From the NCBI GenBank assembly GCA_003086435.1, contig QEFD01000186.1, positions 1 to 5,186 on the forward strand: a stretch of DNA of 5,186 nucleotides. Reading direction: 5' to 3'. The notes below the pieces were generated by a model, which was not told the origin of the DNA, did not search any database, and worked only from the letters and a program-made list of their open reading frames with translations. This document shows positions 1 to 5,186 of this stretch, piece after piece. The first letter of the stretch is position 1, and every line of letters starts with the position of its first letter. The translations under genes were made by a program, and so were the position numbers. The DNA comes from Acidianus hospitalis (GTDB taxonomy: Archaea; Thermoproteota; Thermoprotei_A; Sulfolobales; Sulfolobaceae).

Positions 1-546
1 GGAGAGGATATCACTAACCTTGAAACTGACCAGAAAGTTAAGAAAGGCTTATTTTTAGCGTTCCAAAATCCAATAGAGATTAGCGGAGTAAAATTATCTA
101 CACTTTTAGTTGCAGAATACAATAGAGTATATGGAAGTAATGAATCGGTTACTCAAGTATTCTCTAAAATAACTAGTTTATCTAAATCGGTGGGCATCTC
201 AGATAGTCTTCTTAACAGAGGAGTATTTGAGGGCTTTAGCGGTGGAGAGAAAAAGAGAGTAGAAATTCTTCAGTTGCAGATATTAAAGCCCAAATTTGCA
301 ATTTTAGATGAGCCAGATTCTGGAGTTGACGTTGACGGTTTAAAGACAATTTCCGATGTAATAAAGAAAGTCAAGGAAGAGAATAACACTGGATATTTAA
401 TAATAACTCACTATAGGAGAATCTTAGATTACGTAAATGCAGATAAGATCCACGTATTGTACAAGGGAAGAATTGTAGCAAGCGGAAGCATGGAACTAGC
501 TAAATTAATAGATGAGAAAGGATATGAAGGAGTAATAAAGCAATAA
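1..546 (+). CDS. sufC: Fe-S cluster assembly ATPase SufC (5' end outside window)
   Basis: This is the ABC-type ATPase subunit of the SUF iron-sulfur assembly machinery, which acts in the cytoplasm and drives conformational changes of the SufB/SufD scaffold. The frame is open from base 1, so the gene is cut by the window edge; 181 codons are visible, and the Walker A loop and true start are missing. Visible in order are the Q-loop FQNP (61-72), the ABC signature FSGGEKKR (235-258), the Walker B segment ILDEPD (301-318) followed by the D-loop SGVD, and the switch histidine in IITH (codon 409-411). All nucleotide-hydrolysis motifs in view are intact. The SufC-like DEPDSGVDVDG stretch, the absence of membrane segments and the sufB-sufD neighbours separate it from transporter ATPases. 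A GTG at 190 is only an internal codon, since the Q-loop lies upstream of it. TAA ends the gene 116 bp before sufB. Confidence 0.95.
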   Translation, partial: GEDITNLETDQKVKKGLFLAFQNPIEISGVKLSTLLVAEYNRVYGSNESVTQVFSKITSLSKSVGISDSLLNRGVFEGFSGGEKKRVEILQLQILKPKFAILDEPDSGVDVDGLKTISDVIKKVKEENNTGYLIITHYRRILDYVNADKIHVLYKGRIVASGSMELAKLIDEKGYEGVIKQ

Positions 547-616
547 CTACTATTTTATCATTTAACTTTATAATCTAATTATTTTTGCATTTCTTGAAAT
601 ATTTTACTTTAACATG
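547..616 (+). terminator. T-rich tract after sufC, possible terminator
   Basis: The stretch after the sufC stop is very rich in T, with runs around 550-556, 581-586 and 601-610. Archaeal RNA polymerase commonly terminates on such T-tracts without a hairpin. Together with the promoter-like element at 617-629 it suggests that sufC and sufB need not be one transcript. A second TATA-like string, ctttataatc (564-573), also sits here. No stem-loop was seen. Confidence 0.4.
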
Positions 617-653
<37 letters not shown>

Positions 654-662
654 GGTAGAAAA

Positions 663-2102
<1,440 letters not shown>

Positions 2103-3251
2103 ATGCCTTTAGTAGAGATAGATTCGGCTAAAAGTTTTCTTTCTTCTTTAGAAAATAGATCTGAGAGAGAGGAGCTCTTTTCAATTTATGAAAGATTACC
2201 TTATCAGTTAATTAATGATTCACCTACAGTTAAACATTATACAAGATGGGAAAATTTAGATAAGCTTAATTTAAAAATAGAAAGTTTAGACGGAAAAAGA
2301 GGAGGTAATTATCCTAGTATTCCAGGCTATGTAAGGGTTGTAATTCATAATAATTTGGTGAAAGAAACACCATTAGAATTTTCATCCAGTGTGGGAAATT
2401 CATTAATAAAACCAGAAGACCACAAGTTGGTATCCTTAACTCTTTCTCTATCAAGGAAGTTAGAAATTAAACAAGGCGGGAAATATTTAATTTACCATTA
2501 TACTGACGTGGAGGGGAATTTTTCTCCAATAAACATTGAAATTAAGGTTCCAGAAGGAGAAAGTGCAGACGTAATATATTATTCTGAAAATAAGGGAAAA
2601 TCTATGAATTCTGCTGTAATTTCAGCATCTATAAGTAAGAACTCTTCACTTAACCTTACTCTAGTAAATAAGGGTAACTTAAGCTATAATTTTGTTTACT
2701 CAAAGGCTAGAGTCGAAGGTTCCATAAATACTTATATAATATCTTCCGGCTTCTCAGAAGGTCACGTAGAATATCATTCTTATCTAGAGGAAGGTGCTCA
2801 AGCATTCTTCAGTTCCAGAGCCTTAGGCGTTGAGAATAATAACATAGATGTAATAACGAACGTCTATCACGATGGTCCTAAAAGCGTCAGTAACGGATTT
2901 ATGAAATCAGTTTCAGCGGGTTCCTCTTTTGTAGTTACTAGGGGAGATGCAAGAATTAACGAGCAAGCAATAGATTCTTCAACTTCCATAATTGGTAAAG
3001 CAATAATGTTAGGCGAATCTACTGCTGTTGTGGCACCAATGTTAGAAGTTAGAACTGGCAGAGTTATAACAGCTAAGCATTCAGCCTCGGTTTCTAAGGT
3101 TCCAGAGGATTTGATATTTTACCTTCAGAACAGAGGATTTGACAAGAAATCCGCAGAAGGTTTAATAATAAGGGGCTTTATGGAAGAAGAAGGAGATACT
3201 GAAATTGTTAAGAAATTAATAGATGAAATAATTACATCATTAGGTTATTAG
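2103..3251 (+). CDS. sufD: Fe-S cluster assembly protein SufD
   Basis: SufD is the SufB paralogue that pairs with SufB and binds one of the two SufC subunits in the cytoplasmic SufBC2D scaffold. The 382-residue product has the short, variable N-terminus typical of SufD, a central beta-helix region rich in short strands (about 130-330), and the conserved C-terminal helical part IFYLQNRG (about 338-345) followed by IIRGFMEE. The ATG directly follows the sufB TAA, so translation is probably coupled and the two proteins made in similar amounts. His326 in TAKHSAS aligns, from memory, with E. coli SufD His360, a residue implicated in cluster assembly. The nearby E. coli Cys358 position is Ala here, and the whole protein has no cysteine. 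Assignment as SufD rather than a second SufB rests on its shorter length, the lack of the SufB cysteine motifs, and its position after sufB. Confidence 0.93.
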   Translation: MPLVEIDSAKSFLSSLENRSEREELFSIYERLPYQLINDSPTVKHYTRWENLDKLNLKIESLDGKRGGNYPSIPGYVRVVIHNNLVKETPLEFSSSVGNSLIKPEDHKLVSLTLSLSRKLEIKQGGKYLIYHYTDVEGNFSPINIEIKVPEGESADVIYYSENKGKSMNSAVISASISKNSSLNLTLVNKGNLSYNFVYSKARVEGSINTYIISSGFSEGHVEYHSYLEEGAQAFFSSRALGVENNNIDVITNVYHDGPKSVSNGFMKSVSAGSSFVVTRGDARINEQAIDSSTSIIGKAIMLGESTAVVAPMLEVRTGRVITAKHSASVSKVPEDLIFYLQNRGFDKKSAEGLIIRGFMEEEGDTEIVKKLIDEIITSLGY

Positions 3252-3260
3252 TTTCGGTCA

Positions 3261-3280
3261 ACTCTCTCTTTTTACCTTTG
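3261..3280 (+). terminator. T-rich terminator after sufD
   Basis: A pyrimidine tract of alternating C and T followed by TTTTT starts 10 bp after the sufD stop, and a second short T-run follows at about 3277-3279. This is the usual look of an archaeal intrinsic terminator. It sits just before the promoter of the small downstream gene, so the suf transcript probably ends here. Confidence 0.5.
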
Positions 3281-3289
3281 TGCAAATAA

Positions 3290-3301
3290 GGATAATATAT
3301 A
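3290..3301 (+). promoter_or_regulatory. TATA promoter of the ribbon-helix-helix gene
   Basis: An AATATATA string (3294-3301) preceded by purines (AAGGAT) forms a good archaeal TATA box. With TATA centred near 3297, transcription would start near 3323, about 7 nt before the ATG at 3330, giving a nearly leaderless message. Confidence 0.55.
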
Positions 3302-3329
3302 GGGGAAGAAGAAAGGTAATACGAGAGCC

Positions 3330-3455
3330 ATGAGAGTAATAACATTTAAAGCAGAAGAAGAGTTGTTACAAAAGCTCGATTTATATGCAGCTAATAGGAG
3401 ATTAACTAGGAGCGAAATTATAAGGGATGCAATTAGGAAATATTTAGAGGAATAA
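3330..3455 (+). CDS. Small ribbon-helix-helix (CopG/Arc-type) DNA-binding protein
   Basis: This short gene encodes 41 residues starting MRVITFKAEEELL and ending AIRKYLEE. The pattern is that of a CopG-type ribbon-helix-helix regulator. One N-terminal beta strand (about 2-7, RVITFK) would pair with its partner in the dimer and touch the DNA major groove. Helix 1 (about 8-22) follows, then a turn with LTRSE (about 25-29), and helix 2 (about 27-40) ending IRDAIRKYL. Such proteins work as dimers and act as repressors or antitoxins, but no toxin-like neighbour is present. Its own promoter and an ATG about 7 nt from the predicted transcription start support it being real, as does the close family fit. 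It stands alone between sufD and a tRNA gene on the same strand. The target is unknown; control of itself or of the suf genes is only a guess. Confidence 0.82.
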   Translation: MRVITFKAEEELLQKLDLYAANRRLTRSEIIRDAIRKYLEE

Positions 3456-3462
3456 TTTTACG

Positions 3463-3474
3463 GAAATTTTTTAG
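3463..3474 (+). promoter_or_regulatory. TATA promoter of tRNA-Met, overlapping a T-tract terminator
   Basis: GAAA followed by six T and AG (3463-3474) has the form of a BRE plus box A. Centred near 3470, it would place the start at about 3496, right at the tRNA 5' end (3498). The same T-run lies 12 bp after the preceding gene's stop and could also terminate that transcript. Confidence 0.5.
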
Positions 3475-3495
3475 CCTCACTTTTCGATTATTTAA

Positions 3496-3584
<89 letters not shown>

Positions 3585-3590
3585 CCTTAA

Positions 3591-3725
3591 CTAAATTTGT
3601 GAATAATTTCGGACAGTTTTCTCGATAAGAATAACTACCAAAAGAGTAAGGATTATAACAATAATTAATACAATCTGTACGTTTAAGCTTTTATCTTTCT
3701 CCGAAACGATACTTATACGTCTCAA
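3591..3725 (-). other. Possible frameshifted membrane tail or overlapping small membrane ORF
   Basis: In the +1 frame relative to the 180-residue gene, the minus strand stays open from codon TTG 3725 to a TAG at 3591-3593 (44 codons). It encodes a charged stretch (SEKDKSLN), then about 17 unbroken hydrophobic residues beginning IVLIIV and ending VVILI, then a basic, polar tail (EKTVRNYSQI). This is the typical layout of a membrane helix with a short tail. There is no ATG, promoter or ribosome binding site of its own. One base fewer in the AAA run near the end of the upstream gene (3696-3698) would join it to that gene as a C-terminal anchor. Alternatives are an overlapping coupled small ORF or a chance product of AT-rich sequence. 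Confidence 0.35.
3615..3622 (+). terminator. Possible terminator of tRNA-Met
   Basis: A short T-run in AGTTTTCT lies about 30 bp after the tRNA 3' end. It is the first T4 run downstream and could stop tRNA transcription. No hairpin was seen. The opposite strand here may be coding (membrane-segment frame 3591-3725), so the assignment is weak. Confidence 0.25.
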
Positions 3726-4233
3726 TCTTACTTCTCAAATAGTCAACCATCATTTTAGTCTCAAAGCTTACACTCTTCCCCTCCATAGCCTCCTCAGCCT
3801 TCGCTAAGTACTCCTTAGCCCTCAAGTACAAATCCTTGTTATCATAAGCCACAGCATTTTGCAAATACATCATGCCGAGCATGGCCAATCGCTTAATATA
3901 TTCCTCACCCTTAGCAAACTTGAGATTAACCTCAAATCTCCTTATGAATTTTTCATCAATAGGCTGCCCACTATCTGGTAAGATTGTAATTGAACTCCTT
4001 TTCGTGAAGGGAGAGATAAGATTGCGACTCTGAAGATATTTGTTAAAGTATATTACTGAGATTGCAAATACTACTATTGGAATTATTGTACTAAGGGTAT
4101 TAGCTAGAGTTACATTGTGTAATAAATAGTAAGGAATCGAAAACGACACTACAGAAGCTGTTAGTGTAGGGAGAACTATAAACAGCGATGCTAAACCAAG
4201 CCATTCCAAAAAAGATAACCTCTTTCCTTCCAT
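3691..4233 (-). CDS. Uncharacterised two-helix membrane protein with helical C-terminal domain
   Basis: I do not recognise this 180-residue product. The first four residues are followed by two predicted membrane helices, about 9-38 (rich in L, V, S and aromatics, with prolines at 22 and 34) and about 43-64, giving a membrane hairpin. Next come a short polar linker with a basic TKRS patch and a soluble, strongly helical region (about 92-180) rich in K, E, A, Y and L. Its pattern, with YLRAKEYLAKAEEA around 135-148, resembles TPR- or MIT-like helical bundles, but no family is claimed. The TATA element centred near 4260 puts transcription start at the ATG (4233), so the message would be leaderless and the start is secure. 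It runs convergent to tRNA-Met with no operon partner. The +1 frame past its stop encodes a further membrane helix, so this annotated C-terminus may be a frameshift product. Confidence 0.75.
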   Translation of the reverse strand: MEGKRLSFLEWLGLASLFIVLPTLTASVVSFSIPYYLLHNVTLANTLSTIIPIVVFAISVIYFNKYLQSRNLISPFTKRSSITILPDSGQPIDEKFIRRFEVNLKFAKGEEYIKRLAMLGMMYLQNAVAYDNKDLYLRAKEYLAKAEEAMEGKSVSFETKMMVDYLRSKIETYKYRFGER

Positions 4234-4255
4234 AACTTTCCCTTAGTTAAATTCA

Positions 4256-4263
4256 TTTATAAA
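4256..4263 (-). promoter_or_regulatory. TATA promoter of the two-helix membrane protein gene
   Basis: On the minus strand TTTATAAA (4263-4256) is preceded by TATAC. Its centre near 4260 is about 26 bp from the ATG at 4233, predicting a leaderless transcript. Confidence 0.6.
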
Positions 4264-4480
4264 GTATAAAATTTTATTATATTGATGAGTTGGAGAAGTT
4301 TGTTGATAAATATCTAATTATAGGTGGTACACCACCTAGAATAATGGCAGTAGCAAACGATGATGAGGAAGCTAGAAACAAATTTTAGACCTATCCGACA
4401 AAGCTGACCTTAATAGGGAGACCGATTTTTCTAAGGCTATAATATTTCTAACAAGAGATATGTTGAAACCTTATTTATGA
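4263..4480 (+). pseudogene. Remnant of an archaeal AAA-type ATPase gene, internally deleted and frameshifted
   Basis: Two protein-like stretches follow each other in different frames. The first (open 4263-4385, stop TAG 4386-4388) reads DELEKFVDKYLIIGG, then TPPRIM, and ends DDEEARNKF. This resembles the segment after the nucleotide-binding core of archaeal ATPases (PF01637/AAA_14-like), where a YLxxGG(F/T)P motif is followed by an acidic DEE..R region. The second (open 4376-4477, stop TGA 4478-4480) reads LDLSDKADLNRETDF, then SKAIIFLTRDMLKPYL, which looks like the C-terminal part of the same protein type. Walker A and B, an ATG in frame and the intervening domain are missing, so a large deletion plus a frame change is inferred. 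The 3' end overlaps the stop end of the convergent AbrB-like gene. Family assignment comes from motif memory only. Confidence 0.45.
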
Positions 4481-4743
4481 TTCAGTTCATCAACTTCCCT
4501 TTTTATTTCTTCCGGTAACATGTTGTAAACGTTCTTCATTTCCTCCCAATTTAAGAGGTGATACCACTTAGCCTTCTTAGCCTTTATTAAAAGATAATCC
4601 CCGTCGTTTAACTCCAATTCCTTAGCCTTCTCCATAGGAATGGTTATCCTATACGTGACGTACTCCTTACCGTTTTTCTTGCTTTTAGTTACGGAAACCT
4701 TGCTTACGAAAACTACCTCCTTCTCTGCATGTTTACTTTCCAT
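4471..4743 (-). CDS. AbrB/SpoVT-like (swapped-hairpin) DNA-binding protein
   Basis: From ATG 4743 the product has 90 residues. A charged N-terminus is followed by an AbrB-like core (about 10-57): strands VVFVSKVSVTKS, KEYVTYRITIP, the short helix MEKAKELELNDGD, and strand YLLIKAKK. The (I/V)TIP...L.L..GD pattern is typical of archaeal swapped-hairpin AbrB proteins, which bind DNA as dimers and serve as regulators or antitoxin partners. A C-terminal helical part (about 66-90, EEMKNVYNML to EVDELNHK) could mediate dimer or partner contacts. The frame opens with GTG 4752, but the shared TATA box centred near 4770 predicts transcription start at about 4744, so ATG 4743 with a leaderless message is preferred. 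It diverges from the winged-helix gene and shares a 60-bp control region with it. No toxin gene is adjacent, so the antitoxin role is unlikely. The target is unknown. Confidence 0.78.
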   Translation of the reverse strand: MESKHAEKEVVFVSKVSVTKSKKNGKEYVTYRITIPMEKAKELELNDGDYLLIKAKKAKWYHLLNWEEMKNVYNMLPEEIKREVDELNHK

Positions 4744-4747
4744 AATT

Positions 4748-4805
4748 ATCACTTTCTACCAGAAACTTATAAATCTTGTTATGAATAAAGTGATTCTGGC
4801 AGAAA
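4748..4805. promoter_or_regulatory. Shared divergent promoter with symmetric operator-like palindromes
   Basis: The 62 bp between the two start codons hold a near-symmetric TATA box, TTATAAAT (4767-4774), able to serve both directions. Predicted starts are about 4744 on the minus strand and about 4796 on the + strand. Two 11-bp palindromes flank it: TTCTACCAGAA (4754-4764) and TTCTGGCAGAA (4794-4804). Compared in inverted orientation they match at 10 of 11 bases, and their centres are 40 bp apart. A second inverted pair, ATCACTTT (4748-4755) and AAAGTGAT (4787-4794), is centred at 4771, on the TATA box. The layout suggests dimeric repressor binding over both promoters. Confidence 0.6.
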
Positions 4806-5096
4806 ATGGCTAAATGCAGTATCGAGACACTTAATGCAATATTAGTAGCTGTTTTTGATGCCACCAACGGTTCATTATCTGCTCACGTCCCTTTAGAAGC
4901 AGCATTGAGGAGGTTTCCAGGTTATTTAAGAGGAGATGTAAGGAGGTGTATTAAAGAACTGATCAAAAGAGGGCTATTAACGTTACACCCTACTAGAGGT
5001 TCTACTACTTATCAGCTAACTCAGAGAGGGTTAGAATGCGCAACTAAACTAATTAAAGGAGAGATCTCGTCAGTAGAAGAATGTAAAAACTTATGA
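4806..5096 (+). CDS. Winged helix-turn-helix DNA-binding protein
   Basis: The 96-residue product is nearly all one winged-helix domain. Helix 1 is about 5-19 (SIETLNAILVAVFDA). Helix 2 is about 29-36. A recognition helix follows at about 41-55 (LRGDVRRCIKELIKRG), then the wing LLTLHPTRGSTTYQLT (57-72) and a closing helix RGLECATKLIKG (about 74-85). The GYLRGDV...I..L.KRGL..HPT...TTY.LT..G pattern matches small transcription regulators common in Sulfolobales and other archaea. Its ATG directly follows the palindrome TTCTGGCAGAA, so binding there would block its own expression; autoregulation is inferred. The predicted leader is only about 10 nt and no Shine-Dalgarno is seen. Four cysteines (4, 48, 78, 92) are many for so small a thermophile protein. 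The divergent partner is an AbrB-like protein. The effector and other targets are unknown. Confidence 0.83.
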   Translation: MAKCSIETLNAILVAVFDATNGSLSAHVPLEAALRRFPGYLRGDVRRCIKELIKRGLLTLHPTRGSTTYQLTQRGLECATKLIKGEISSVEECKNL

Positions 5097-5115
5097 CTAC
5101 AATAGTATACAATAG

Positions 5116-5139
5116 AATAATTGTCTTTTATCAATTATT
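5116..5139. repeat. 8-bp inverted repeat after the winged-helix gene
   Basis: AATAATTG (5116-5123) and CAATTATT (5132-5139) form a perfect 8-bp stem around a T-rich 8-nt loop, 20 bp after the winged-helix stop. It could be a terminator of the upstream gene or an operator for the promoter that follows. The stem is all A-T except one pair, so it would be weak at high temperature as RNA. Confidence 0.45.
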
Positions 5140-5147
5140 AGCTAATG

Positions 5148-5160
5148 ATAAGTATAAAAC
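5148..5160 (+). promoter_or_regulatory. Probable promoter of a gene beyond the window
   Basis: ATAAG followed by TATAAAAC (5153-5160) is a BRE/TATA-like element. Its centre near 5156 predicts a start around 5182, so a leaderless gene may begin at or just past the window end. No coding frame can be judged in the remaining bases. Confidence 0.35.
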
Positions 5161-5186
5161 AATGAATAAAATTAAAGTACTATATA

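Noticed and set aside
190..546. SufC starting at GTG 190
   Set aside because: The frame is open from base 1 and encodes the Q-loop FQNP at 61-72, so 190 is internal and the gene is simply cut by the window edge.
4321..4338. Perfect 8-bp palindrome TAGGTGGT-AC-ACCACCTA
   Set aside because: It arises from Gly-Gly-Thr-Pro-Pro codons within the ATPase remnant and is not near a promoter or repeated elsewhere, so it is probably a coding by-product.
4360..4407. C/D-box sRNA candidate (ATGATGA at 4360-4366 and CTGA at 4404-4407)
   Set aside because: There is no convincing internal D' and C' pair and no terminal stem, and the C-box match is explained by Asp-Asp-Glu codons in the ATPase remnant.
4744..4752. 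GTG 4752 as start of the AbrB-like protein
   Set aside because: Promoter spacing predicts transcription starting near 4744, which leaves GTG 4752 outside the message; ATG 4743 fits a leaderless start.
5098..5115. Short direct repeat ACAATAG, 3 bp apart, around GTATAC
   Set aside because: Two copies of a 7-base AT-rich word do not support a repeat array or CRISPR, and no further copies follow.

Overview
The window looks like chromosomal DNA of a thermoacidophilic crenarchaeon of the Sulfolobales (Sulfolobus, Acidianus or Metallosphaera type). The reasons are the low G+C content, an intron-bearing tRNA-Met, BRE/TATA-like promoters placed so that most messages would be leaderless or nearly so, a sufC-sufB-sufD cluster without sufA, sufS or sufE in view, and small AbrB, ribbon-helix-helix and winged-helix regulators. 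The genus cannot be fixed from sequence reading alone.

Positions 1-3251 carry iron-sulfur cluster assembly genes on the + strand. The first is the 3' part of sufC (ATPase; its Walker A lies outside the window). A T-rich gap with its own promoter follows, then sufB (real start at ATG 663) and sufD, which begins at the base after the sufB stop. SufB, SufC and SufD would form the SufBC2D scaffold on which Fe-S clusters are built.

Positions 3252-3584 hold two short + strand genes: a 41-residue ribbon-helix-helix protein (3330-3455) and an elongator tRNA-Met(CAT) with a 12-nt intron at the canonical 37/38 position.

Positions 3585-4233 hold a minus-strand gene for an unrecognised protein with two membrane helices and a helical C-terminal domain. 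Just past its stop, the +1 frame continues with a clear extra membrane-helix segment that ends 7 bp from the tRNA, which suggests a frameshift or an overlapping small gene. Positions 4263-4480 look like a decayed, internally deleted fragment of an archaeal AAA-type ATPase.

Positions 4471-5096 are a divergent pair: an AbrB-like protein on the minus strand and a winged-helix protein on the + strand. They appear to share one TATA element, flanked by two near-identical 11-bp palindromes in mirror arrangement. This reads as a compact self-regulated switch and is the most interesting part of the window. The last 90 bp carry an inverted repeat and a probable promoter for a gene starting beyond the window.

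No CRISPR array, complete transposon, integrase or clearly new multi-gene system was seen.
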